Source: Williamsia sp. DF01-3
GTDB taxonomy: Bacteria; Actinomycetota; Actinomycetes; Mycobacteriales; Mycobacteriaceae
DNA: 64,000 nt
NCBI RefSeq assembly: GCF_023051145.1
Contig: NZ_JALKFS010000005.1
Coordinates: 1-64,000 of the forward strand
Direction of reading: 5' to 3'
Shown here: in pieces, positions 1-7,561 of the stretch
How positions within the stretch are numbered: position 1 is the stretch's first letter
Layout: each line of letters begins with the position of its first letter
Notes under the pieces: model-generated
The model's input: the letters and a program-made list of their open reading frames with translations, nothing else
Databases searched by the model: none
What the model was told of the DNA's origin: nothing
Made by a program: the position numbers and the translations under genes

Positions 1-92
1 CTGATTCTGAGATACGTGTGACTACGCCACCATTGTGATCGGCTGTCCCAATGTTGTTGTCTCAGTGTTGTTGTCTTGGAGGGGGTGTGGTG

Positions 93-1323
93 ATGGCTGT
101 TGTTGATCTGGTTGATGAGGTCGTCGGGGTGGAGTTTCCGGATGATCCGGCCGGGGTGGTGGCGGTGGTGAAAGATCTGATCACTGTGCGTAATGCTGTG
201 GAGGCGCGGTTGGCGGCCGGCGCAGCGGTCATCGACCGCCTGGCTGTGGCCAAACGTCTGGGGTCGACCACGTCGAAGGTGTTGCAGGCCAACGGTGCCG
301 CGCCGGGCGCGGCGGCTCGGTGGCTACGCATCGGCACCGGCCTGGAGGGGTTGGACCGTACAGTCGGATACTTTAGGGACGGGTTCCTGTCCGCCGAGCA
401 CGTCGATGCAATAGTTCGGGGTGTCGGCCATGTTCGCAGCCGCATCCCCGGTGAGGTGAGTGACGACTTCCGGTGGGAGGTCGAGGGAAAACTCCTGGCT
501 CATGCGGTCTCTGGTGCACCACCCGCCGAGATCGGCCGGATCGCCCGGGCGATGGGTAATGAGGTCGCCGGAGAGCAGGGTGGGGTGCCGGCCGCCAACG
601 ACGCCTCTTTGAACACTGTGGACTACGTGATCACTGACGATGGCCGATTGTCGGGCAGGTTTGATGTTGATGCGGTGACCGGAGAAAAATTTATGTCCGC
701 GCTGGACGTGTGGTCCAGGCCGCGTCCTGAACCGGACGGGAGCGCAGATACCCGCACACCGACGCAACGACGCAACGACGCAACGACGAGCTGATGCCCT
801 GCACCAACTGCTTGATTGTGGCGGCGGTGGGCAGGGTTTCGTCTCGGCGCCGAGAACCGAGGTCATGGTGACGGTTCCGGCTGATCATCCCGACCTTGCG
901 TCACTGCGGTGGATGGGTCCGGTCACCGAAGCAACCGCAGCGGCGTTGGCGTGTGATGCCAGCATTACCTCGATCACCCTGGACGGGCAGCAGGTGCCGA
1001 TTGATTTGAGTCCGCCCAAGCGTTTGTTCACCGGAGCTGTGCGTAAAGCGATATTGCTTCGCGATACCTGCTGCATCAAGTGCGGGGCGCCGGCGACCTG
1101 GTCGGACTGTCATCACATCGTGCACTGGGCTGACGGAGGGCCGACGACCCTGGGCAATGGGTGCTTGCTGTGCCGGACGTGTCATCGGGCCGTGCACCAC
1201 ACCGACTGGGACATCGTCATGGGACTCGACGGGCACCCTTGGCTGATCCCACCCGCCGATATCGACCCCACCCGACAACCACTACCGGCCTACAACCGCC
1301 GAACCCGTACTCTCGCAGCCTGA
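93..1323 (+). pseudogene. DUF222 / HNH endonuclease (13E12 repeat family), frameshifted
   Basis: The upstream part (93-794) is a DUF222 domain. The downstream part carries the HNH nuclease: CxxC at CCIKCGA, then the SDCHHIVHW core and a second CLLCRTCH zinc pair. The two parts lie in different frames. The first frame stops at 792-794, just after three copies of an 8-bp unit. Reading one unit only would give TQRR directly followed by ADALHQLL and on into the HNH part. The ATG at 93 is preferred over the upstream ATG at 51 because GGAGGGGG lies at 78-85. Proteins of this family are repeated in many actinobacterial genomes and are thought to be mobile or selfish nucleases. As read, only a DUF222 protein without nuclease can be made. 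Confidence 0.85.
762..790 (+). repeat. Triplicated 8-bp tandem repeat ACGCAACG causing a frameshift
   Basis: ACGCAACG occurs at 762-769, 770-777 and 778-785, followed by a partial copy (ACG). The two extra units add 16 bp and shift the DUF222/HNH frame by +1. One or four units would keep the frame open. This is a classic slipped-strand tract. Confidence 0.85.
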
Positions 1324-1425
1324 CTCAGGTTGCGTGACTCACGCAAACCAGCACAACACCGCACCCGCCACATCGCCGGGACCGCGGACGCACCCTGACA
1401 ACTCCATAGTGTGAAACCGCGTTCA

Positions 1426-1469
1426 AGGGCTGTCGCCTGCCCGACTGGCACAGGTCAGGCGACAGCCCT
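1426..1469. terminator. Bidirectional hairpin between convergent genes
   Basis: A 14-bp perfect inverted repeat (AGGGCTGTCGCCTG at 1426-1439, its complement at 1456-1469) lies between the HNH gene and the convergent TDT transporter. It overlaps the transporter stop codon. There is no U tract, which is common for actinobacterial terminators. Confidence 0.65.
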
Positions 1470-2567
1470 ACCAACACGGGCCGGCTCAGGAGCGAGATCA
1501 GGGCCACATGCGTTGGCGACTTCGAGACGTGAAAAGTGCTGTCGCTGAATGGTTGTTCTGTGCAGGTAGACCGAACTCCATCCTGCCACCACAACCCACG
1601 TGATCAGCAGTAGCGCGAACAACGCTGCAGCAATGACGCGCAAGGGTGTCGACCCCACCGCAACGGCAAGTGATGCCGAACCAGTCACGCACGTTCCGAT
1701 CGGAAAGGTGAAGCTCCACCAGGTGGGCGTGAAGGTCAGTCCCCGTCGGACGTTGTGCACGGTGATCAGCGCCGCGAGGACAAATACGAACCCTGCAAAC
1801 CCCGACATGACCAATCCGTAGCCGATACCGAAGATGCGCAGACCGTTTGCGATCGAGGCTTGCTCGCCGTCGAACACGAGGTGGGCACTCGACCCGAGTA
1901 ACACTGCGGCTGCGATGGATTGGCCGATCATCCCGAGCATGATCCATACCGTCGGTGCAACCTGCACAGACGGCAGTCCGCGATGGATGAGACGCGAGTA
2001 GATCATCGTCATCGTCAAGAACCCGACAATCAACGTCAGCCCGAACAGCGCGTAACACGTTGCGAGAAGTCCTGATCGGATGTCGCCGGGCGGCAGGTGC
2101 GGGAGGAGCAACGGTCCGGTGGCTGCCGACACCATCGGCGGAACCACCGGCATCAACCAACTCGGCATGGCACCGTCCGCCGAACTCTGCGTACCGGTGA
2201 TCGTCCGAAATGGAACCCACACGGTTGTGAACACGCCTGCGGCGGTACCCACCGCCCACAACGCACCGCCGACCCACACTGCGACCGAGTCGCCAAAGAA
2301 CTGCGGTCCGAGTTCAACCGTCCCGGCCCCGACCGTGAGCAAGGCCATGGCTGGGGCGCCGTAGAAGTGAGCCATACCGGGATCCGCGGCGTGATCGGCG
2401 GGCCCCTTTCCGAGGAACAGGCACGACGCGACCACAAGGCCGGCCAGCGCGATCACCCAGAAAGAGGTGGTGAGAACTCCCATCGCCGGCCAGGCCGAGT
2501 GCAACGCCACACCCGACGTGGCCACGATGCCCGTGCCCATCACTGCAGAGAACCAGTTCGGCGTCAT
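1455..2567 (-). CDS. TDT (TehA/SLAC1-type) family anion or dicarboxylate transporter
   Basis: This 370-residue protein is almost entirely hydrophobic, with about ten membrane segments. It opens with the family-typical NWFSAVMGTGIVAT, in which a helix begins with a Gly-rich stretch. TDT proteins include TehA, the sulfite exporter Ssu1 and malate permeases, so the substrate could be sulfite, malate or another monovalent or divalent anion; the sequence alone does not decide. The gene is divergent from a LysR regulator with an 83-bp shared promoter region, which suggests substrate-induced control by that regulator. Length and ends look complete. Confidence 0.8.
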   Translation of the reverse strand: MTPNWFSAVMGTGIVATSGVALHSAWPAMGVLTTSFWVIALAGLVVASCLFLGKGPADHAADPGMAHFYGAPAMALLTVGAGTVELGPQFFGDSVAVWVGGALWAVGTAAGVFTTVWVPFRTITGTQSSADGAMPSWLMPVVPPMVSAATGPLLLPHLPPGDIRSGLLATCYALFGLTLIVGFLTMTMIYSRLIHRGLPSVQVAPTVWIMLGMIGQSIAAAVLLGSSAHLVFDGEQASIANGLRIFGIGYGLVMSGFAGFVFVLAALITVHNVRRGLTFTPTWWSFTFPIGTCVTGSASLAVAVGSTPLRVIAAALFALLLITWVVVAGWSSVYLHRTTIQRQHFSRLEVANACGPDLAPEPARVGRAVA

Positions 2568-2623
2568 GGATTCATGGTCACCTCGTCTCGTCGAGACAGG
2601 TAGAGGACTTGTTGTTGTCCGGG

Positions 2624-2640
2624 TACAAGTCGGGCTTGTA
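2624..2640. promoter_or_regulatory. Candidate LysR operator, TACAAG-N5-CTTGTA
   Basis: TACAAGTCGGGCTTGTA is a 6-5-6 inverted repeat with the T-N(x)-A form of LysR boxes. It ends 10 bp before the LysR start codon, in the divergent region shared with the TDT transporter. A second exact palindrome, GTCTCGTCGAGAC, lies at 2585-2597. Confidence 0.5.
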
Positions 2641-2650
2641 ACCTCGACAG

Positions 2651-3559
2651 ATGGTGTTGCCCGCCCGAGTCCCCGACCTCTCCGCCCTCGACGTTGTCGT
2701 GTCAGTGGCTCGGCAGGGCAGTATGAGCGCCGCCGCCCGCGAGCAGAACCTCAGCCAGCAGGCCATCAGCGCACGCGTCCATGCCGTGGAACGCGAACTG
2801 GGTGTGGTGCTCTTCCGCCGGTCGCCGTCGGGCACTGAGCTGACGCCTGAAGGCGTCGCAGTGCTGGAGTGGGCATCGGGTCTGCTCGACGCGGCGGAAC
2901 GGTTCTCGGCCGGGATCGACTCGTTGCTGGGCAGCAAGCGCGCCACGGTCACGGTCGCGGCCTCGATGACGGTTGCCGAGTATCTGATTCCGTCCTGGGC
3001 CCTGGCCCTCCGGCGCCTCCACCCCGAAACACGGATACGGGTGCAGCCGATGAACTCCGCCGATGTCATCCGGGATGTGTTGGCAGGATCCGTCGACGTG
3101 GGGTTTGTCGAAGGGCCACACACCGATTCGCGTCTGGATCACCGGGCTGTCGCGCACGACGAGCTGGTGGTGATCACCCGGCCGGATCATCCCTGGGCAC
3201 GAGCCGGCCGCGCCATCTCTCCTGCCGAGTTGATGCGAACGCCGCTGGTTCAACGTGAGCTCGGCTCGGGCACGCGGGTCACCTTCGAGGCGGCGCTCGG
3301 TGAGGCCGCGGATCCGTTGCTCGAGCTGACGTCGGTAGCTGCCGTCAAGGCCGCGGTCCTCAGTTCCGACGCACCTGCCGTGCTTTCCAGTCTGTCCGTC
3401 GCGCCCGAACTGGCGGACGGCAAGTTGGTCCGCATCGAGGTGTCCGGCGTCGCGATGCCTCGGGTGTTGCGCGCAGTATGGGATCGAAATCGCGGGTTGC
3501 GCGGGCCAGCAAGGGATTTGGTCGACCTCGCGATCACCCGGTCTTCCGCTTCGCCCTGA
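2651..3559 (+). CDS. LysR family transcriptional regulator
   Basis: The 302-residue protein has the usual LysR layout. The N-terminal winged helix-turn-helix (about residues 10-70) includes GSMSAAAREQNLSQQAIS followed by VHAVERELGVVLFRR. A periplasmic-binding-like co-inducer domain runs from about 90 to 295. The ATG at 2651 follows a likely operator by only 10 bp and has no clear ribosome binding site, so the message may be leaderless or the start may vary. It is divergent from the TDT transporter, its likely target; autoregulation is probable. The effector is unknown. Confidence 0.85.
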   Translation: MVLPARVPDLSALDVVVSVARQGSMSAAAREQNLSQQAISARVHAVERELGVVLFRRSPSGTELTPEGVAVLEWASGLLDAAERFSAGIDSLLGSKRATVTVAASMTVAEYLIPSWALALRRLHPETRIRVQPMNSADVIRDVLAGSVDVGFVEGPHTDSRLDHRAVAHDELVVITRPDHPWARAGRAISPAELMRTPLVQRELGSGTRVTFEAALGEAADPLLELTSVAAVKAAVLSSDAPAVLSSLSVAPELADGKLVRIEVSGVAMPRVLRAVWDRNRGLRGPARDLVDLAITRSSASP

Positions 3560-3620
3560 CTGAGGTGCTGTCGGGCAATACCATCGGCTGAGGCAGTGGA
3601 TGCTGCCGAAAGGAGCCATC

Positions 3621-4046
3621 ATGAAGTTCAAAGTCCGCCACATCCCCACCCGGGTCGCCACCGGCGCATTCATCCTCAGTTCGGGTCTGGCCAAGCGACA
3701 GGCCGATGAGGAGACCGCCACGCAGCTTCACGGCCTCACCGCCGGGACATATCCACTGGCAACCAAGCTCAGCCCACCTGCGTTCATCCGGTTTGTCTCG
3801 ACCGGCGAGATCGCACTCGGTGCCGCGTTGTTGCTCCCCATCGTCCCCACCGCGGTTGCCGGCGCGGGTCTGACCGCCTTCTCGGCGGGTCTCCTCGGCC
3901 TCTACCTGAACACCCCCGGCATGCGGGAACCAGGCACTCTGGCCCCCACCCAGCAGGGCACTGCGCTTGCCAAGGATGTCTGGATGCTGGGCATCGGTGT
4001 GGGACTGATGGTTGACGCCCTCGGCGAGAAGGTCCGGTCGAAATAG
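3621..4046 (+). CDS. Small DoxX-like membrane protein of unknown function
   Basis: The protein has 141 residues from the chosen ATG at 3621, supported by AAAGGAG at 3609-3615; an upstream ATG at 3600 has no such site. After a basic start (MKFKVRHIPTRVATGAFI) come about three to four hydrophobic stretches, including TGEIALGAALLLPIVPTAVAG and a C-terminal helix. The pattern resembles small DoxX/DUF4267-type four-helix proteins, but no diagnostic motif is present. It lies between the LysR gene and an alpha/beta hydrolase whose GTG start follows its stop by 13 bp, so the two may be co-transcribed. Confidence 0.55.
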   Translation: MKFKVRHIPTRVATGAFILSSGLAKRQADEETATQLHGLTAGTYPLATKLSPPAFIRFVSTGEIALGAALLLPIVPTAVAGAGLTAFSAGLLGLYLNTPGMREPGTLAPTQQGTALAKDVWMLGIGVGLMVDALGEKVRSK

Positions 4047-4059
4047 CGGCGGCCTGCCG

Positions 4060-4869
4060 GTGAGCGGCCTGCCTGCATTCGTCCACACCACCGCGGTCGG
4101 GGACGCCGAACTCGCCTGGACAGAGTCGGGCCACGCCGTTAGGCCCGGCCGGACCGCCATCTGGGCGCATGGGCTGACGTCCAGCGCCACCGCACAAGAG
4201 ACCGTCGGCATGTTCGATTGGTCGCCGGTCACCCGCGATCACCGGCTGATCCGGTATGACGCCCGCGGCCACGGCCGATCGACGGGCGGTGCCGATCCGG
4301 AGCAGTACACCTGGCCGAATCTCGGCCGTGACCTGCTCGGCCTCCTCGACTCGATGAGCCCCGACGAGCCGGTCGCAGGGATCGGCTCGTCCATGGGGAC
4401 AGCCACACTGCTGTGGGCAGCGGTCGCCGAACCCCATCGGTTCCACCACCTCGTGTTGACCACCCCACCGACCGCCGGACAGGTCCGGGCCGCACACGTT
4501 GTCGCCTACCGGGCAGGCGCCGACCTCATCGAACGCAGTGGGCTGGCCGCCTATGAAGCAGCTTCCGCAGGGCCACCGCCTGCGGTGTTGTCGGGTCTCG
4601 CCGAGGCCCGAACTCCGATCGCTGTGCCCGAGTCCCTCCTGCCATCGGTCCTGCGGGGCGCCGCGCGGTCGGATCTGCCGGCGGACGTGGAGCTGCGTGC
4701 ACTGCGTATACCCACCCTGGTCCTCGCGTGGTCGGGAGACCCGGGCCATCCACTGTCCACCGCACGTCGGTTGGCAACCGTGATCCCGGGCGCGCAGTTG
4801 TGCGTCGCCGACACCCCGGGTCAGCTCCGCGAGTGGCCCCAAGGGGTCGCAGACTTCCTGGCGGGGTGA
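4060..4869 (+). CDS. Alpha/beta-fold hydrolase lacking an obvious catalytic histidine
   Basis: From GTG 4060 the protein has 269 residues. An ATG at 4012 would overlap the upstream gene by 35 bp. The fold shows the oxyanion strand IWAHGLTSS, the YDARGHGRS loop, the nucleophile elbow GIGSSMGTA and an acid-bearing strand SGDPGHP. The usual C-terminal histidine is not visible: where relatives have an H-x-P or G-H turn there is VADTPGQLREWPQ. The histidine of GHP is a possible but displaced substitute. It may therefore be a weak hydrolase or a non-enzymatic fold member. The substrate is unknown. Confidence 0.65.
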   Translation: MSGLPAFVHTTAVGDAELAWTESGHAVRPGRTAIWAHGLTSSATAQETVGMFDWSPVTRDHRLIRYDARGHGRSTGGADPEQYTWPNLGRDLLGLLDSMSPDEPVAGIGSSMGTATLLWAAVAEPHRFHHLVLTTPPTAGQVRAAHVVAYRAGADLIERSGLAAYEAASAGPPPAVLSGLAEARTPIAVPESLLPSVLRGAARSDLPADVELRALRIPTLVLAWSGDPGHPLSTARRLATVIPGAQLCVADTPGQLREWPQGVADFLAG

Positions 4870-4888
4870 GTCTGCCAACCGGTTGAAG

Positions 4889-4918
4889 TTGAAAGTTCGG
4901 GTACCCGAACTCTAAGGT
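4889..4918 (+). promoter_or_regulatory. Promoter with an 18-bp palindromic metalloregulator-type operator
   Basis: AGTTCGGGTACCCGAACT (4894-4911) is a perfect 18-bp palindrome. It sits between a possible -35 TTGAAA (4889-4894) and -10 TAAGGT (4913-4918). The -10 ends only 6 bp before the ATG at 4925, so the transcript may be leaderless. The shape TTCGGGT-ACCCGAA resembles DtxR/MntR-class operators, fitting the downstream Mn/Zn transporter. Confidence 0.6.
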
Positions 4919-4924
4919 GAGAGG

Positions 4925-5854
4925 ATGCGAACTCGGTCCAGGGTAGTGCGGGTGACCTCGGTGTTCGTCATCGCCCTGAGCGTTTTGGCCCTCAGTGCGT
5001 GCGTCGGCAAACGCGAGCGCAACGATGGCCGGCTCACGGTGCTCACCACCTTCACCGTGCTCCAAGACATCGTTGCCAACATCGCGGGGCCAGATGTCCG
5101 GGTCGAGTCGGTGACCAAAGCCGGTGCGGAGATCCACGGCTACGAACCGACACCGGGCGACCTGCGACGGGCAGCGGAAGCGGACCTCATCATCGACAAC
5201 GGCCTGCACCTGGAAGCCTGGTTCGAGCAGTTCGTCGACCGGCTCGATGTGGATCACGTGGTCGCCAGCAAGGGTGTCGAACCCATCCCGATCAGCGATG
5301 ACGCCGGAGCCGGTACCGCGAACCCCCACGCCTGGATGTCTCCCTTGAATGTCCAGACGTATGCCGACAACATCGCATCGGCACTCGCCGAACTCGATCC
5401 CGACCATGCTTCCGAGTACCTCCAGAACGCCGCCACCTACAAGGCGCAGCTGCAGGAGGTCCACGACCGGATGGTCACCGAATTGGCCAAATTGCCACCG
5501 CAGAGCAGAGCGCTGGTCAGTTGCGAAGGCGCCTTCTCATACCTAGCCCGCGACACCGGTATGCAGGAGAAATACGTATGGCCTGTGAACGCAGAACAGC
5601 AGGGCACATCGAAGCAACTGCAGTCCACGATCGACTTCGTCCGCGCGAACAACATCCGTGCGGTGTTCTGTGAGTCCACCGTGAGTGATTCGGTGATGCG
5701 CCAGGTCGAACGTGCCACCGACGCCGACTTCGGGGGCGTCCTCTACGTCGACTCGCTGTCCGAGTCCGATGGCCCGGTGCCGACGTATCTCGACCTCATC
5801 CGCCACGATTCCGACACGATCGTCAACGCACTGACCCGAGGTGGATCCCAATGA
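4925..5854 (+). CDS. Metal ABC transporter substrate-binding lipoprotein (Mn/Zn, cluster 9)
   Basis: The 309-residue protein has a lipoprotein signal with lipobox LSAC (Cys26), so it is anchored outside the membrane. The cluster 9 metal ligands are recognisable: His71 in HGYEPTP, His135 in NPHAWMSP, Glu201 in SCEGAFSY and Asp276 in LYVDSLSES. The H-H-E-D set is that of manganese binders such as PsaA/MntC; zinc binders usually have a third histidine. It heads a three-gene operon with an ATPase and a permease, all overlapping. A perfect palindrome in its promoter suggests metal-dependent repression. No MntR-type regulator gene lies in the window. Confidence 0.9.
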   Translation: MRTRSRVVRVTSVFVIALSVLALSACVGKRERNDGRLTVLTTFTVLQDIVANIAGPDVRVESVTKAGAEIHGYEPTPGDLRRAAEADLIIDNGLHLEAWFEQFVDRLDVDHVVASKGVEPIPISDDAGAGTANPHAWMSPLNVQTYADNIASALAELDPDHASEYLQNAATYKAQLQEVHDRMVTELAKLPPQSRALVSCEGAFSYLARDTGMQEKYVWPVNAEQQGTSKQLQSTIDFVRANNIRAVFCESTVSDSVMRQVERATDADFGGVLYVDSLSESDGPVPTYLDLIRHDSDTIVNALTRGGSQ

Positions 5855-6638
5855 CCACTCTTCCTTCCCAGCCTCAGCCGGGCCGCACCCCTCACGACGG
5901 CCCCCCGCCATCGCGATCAACGGGGTCAGCGTGTTCTACGGCGACGTGCACGCCCTCGACAACGTCTCCATCAACATTGCGCCGGGGCGCATCTGCGGAC
6001 TGATCGGGATGAACGGATCCGGCAAGTCGACACTGTTCAAGACCATCATGGGGCTGGTGAAACCCGACTCCGGATCGGTGGAGATCGCCGGAGGTACACC
6101 GGCAGAGGCGCGCGCCAACGGTCTCATCTCCTACGTCCCGCAGTCCGAAGACGTCGACTGGACATTCCCCATCTCGGTCCGCGAAGTCGCGATGACCGGG
6201 CGGTATGGCCGTCAGGGATTCACCCGCAGGCCACGTCGAGCCGACAAAGAGGCGGTCGACCACGCCCTCGCCCAGGTCGAGCTGACCGACTTGGCCGGCC
6301 GTCAGATCGGGCGATTGTCCGGTGGGCAACGCAAGCGGGCATTCGTCGCCCGCGGGATCGCCCAAGAGGCGGACGTCCTGCTGCTCGACGAACCCTTCGC
6401 AGGCGTCGACAAGAAGTCGGAAGCCACGATCATCGCCCTGTTGAGGTCCCTGGCCGCACAGGGAAAGACGATCCTCATCTCCACCCACGACCTCGGCTCG
6501 CTCGAGACCTTCTGCGACGAGGCGGTACTGCTGATGCGCACGGTCCTGATGCACGACGAGCCCGACGTCGTACTGAGGCCGGAGAGCCTTGCCCTGGCCT
6601 TCGGTATGGATGTGCTGGGACGGGGGGTGCGGTCATGA
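5841..6638 (+). CDS. Metal ABC transporter ATP-binding protein
   Basis: This is an ABC ATPase of the Mn/Zn/Fe chelate class with Walker A GMNGSGKST, the Q-loop region SYVPQSEDVDW, signature LSGGQRKRAFVARGIAQ, Walker B VLLLDEPFAGVD and the switch ISTHD. As read, the only in-frame start is GTG 5841, which overlaps the upstream stop by 14 bp. However, an ATG at 5851 forms a perfect ATGA overlap with that stop. It would enter the conserved frame if the C6 run at 5901-5906 were C7. The natural N terminus is therefore uncertain and a 1-nt sequencing deletion is likely. The downstream permease overlaps by ATGA. Confidence 0.88.
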   Translation: MDPNDHSSFPASAGPHPSRRPPAIAINGVSVFYGDVHALDNVSINIAPGRICGLIGMNGSGKSTLFKTIMGLVKPDSGSVEIAGGTPAEARANGLISYVPQSEDVDWTFPISVREVAMTGRYGRQGFTRRPRRADKEAVDHALAQVELTDLAGRQIGRLSGGQRKRAFVARGIAQEADVLLLDEPFAGVDKKSEATIIALLRSLAAQGKTILISTHDLGSLETFCDEAVLLMRTVLMHDEPDVVLRPESLALAFGMDVLGRGVRS

Positions 6639-7510
6639 TCATCGACTGGTGGCTCGATCCTCTCGCCGAGGACTTCATGGTGAACATGCTTCTCGCGACC
6701 ACGGTCGCGGCTGCGGTGTGCGCCATGATCAGTTGCTGGATCGTTCTGATCGGCTGGTCGCTGATGGGAGATGCCGTGTCCCACGCGGTTCTGCCCGGTG
6801 TGGTGCTCGCGTACATCTTCGGCGCGCCGTTTGCGGTGGGTGCGTTGATCTTCGGCCTCGGTGCCGTCCTGCTGATCGGCGTGGTCCGCGACACCAGCCG
6901 GGTCAAGGAAGACGCCGCGATCGGCATCGTCTTCAGCACACTGTTCGCCCTGGGCCTGGTACTCATCTCGATCACGCCGAGTCAGACCGACCTCAACCAC
7001 ATCCTTTTCGGCAACGTTCTCGGGGTCTCGCAATCGGACCTGTGGCAGATCCTCGGACTGGCCGTGGTCGCCGTGGTGGTCCTGACGCTCAAACGACGAG
7101 ACCTCACCCTGTTCGCCTTCGACCCCACCCACGCTCATGCGATCGGTTTGTCCCCTCGTCGCCTCGGCGCACTGCTGCTCGGACTGCTCGCCCTCACATG
7201 TGTTGTGGCACTGCAGATCGTCGGCGTTGTTCTTGTGGTCGCGATGCTGATCATCCCGGGTGCGTCCGCTTACCTGCTCACCGATCGATTCAACCGGATG
7301 CTGATCATCGCACCGATCTTGGCCTGTTCCTGCGCAGTCCTGGGGATCTACTATGCGTACTACCTGGACGTGGCACCCGGCGCGATGGTGGTACTCGCCC
7401 AGGGACTGGCGTTTGCGGTCATCTATCTGTTCGCACCTCGCCAGGGCGTGTTGATCAAGGCGATCAACCGGGCGCAGCGACGACGCTCCACGGCTCTCGC
7501 GGCGTCCTGA
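6635..7510 (+). CDS. Metal ABC transporter permease (ABC-3 family)
   Basis: The 291-residue integral membrane protein has about eight to nine hydrophobic segments and the ABC-3 hallmarks: an N-terminal WSLMGDAVSHAVLPGVVLA loop and a later GVVLVVAMLIIPGASAYLLT helix pair. It forms the pore for Mn2+ or Zn2+ import with the preceding ATPase and lipoprotein. Its ATG overlaps the ATPase stop (ATGA at 6635-6638), so translation is coupled. The gene ends the operon; the next gene starts 51 bp later. Confidence 0.9.
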   Translation: MIIDWWLDPLAEDFMVNMLLATTVAAAVCAMISCWIVLIGWSLMGDAVSHAVLPGVVLAYIFGAPFAVGALIFGLGAVLLIGVVRDTSRVKEDAAIGIVFSTLFALGLVLISITPSQTDLNHILFGNVLGVSQSDLWQILGLAVVAVVVLTLKRRDLTLFAFDPTHAHAIGLSPRRLGALLLGLLALTCVVALQIVGVVLVVAMLIIPGASAYLLTDRFNRMLIIAPILACSCAVLGIYYAYYLDVAPGAMVVLAQGLAFAVIYLFAPRQGVLIKAINRAQRRRSTALAAS

Positions 7511-7561
7511 CGCAGGGCCGGCTCTTCAGGGCCGTCCTGATCGGCGAGAGGATGGCGAGTG

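Noticed and set aside
3784-4878. 364-codon open frame on the minus strand
   Set aside because: It is the high-GC mirror of the membrane protein and hydrolase genes, with Arg/Gly/Pro-rich composition and no domain.
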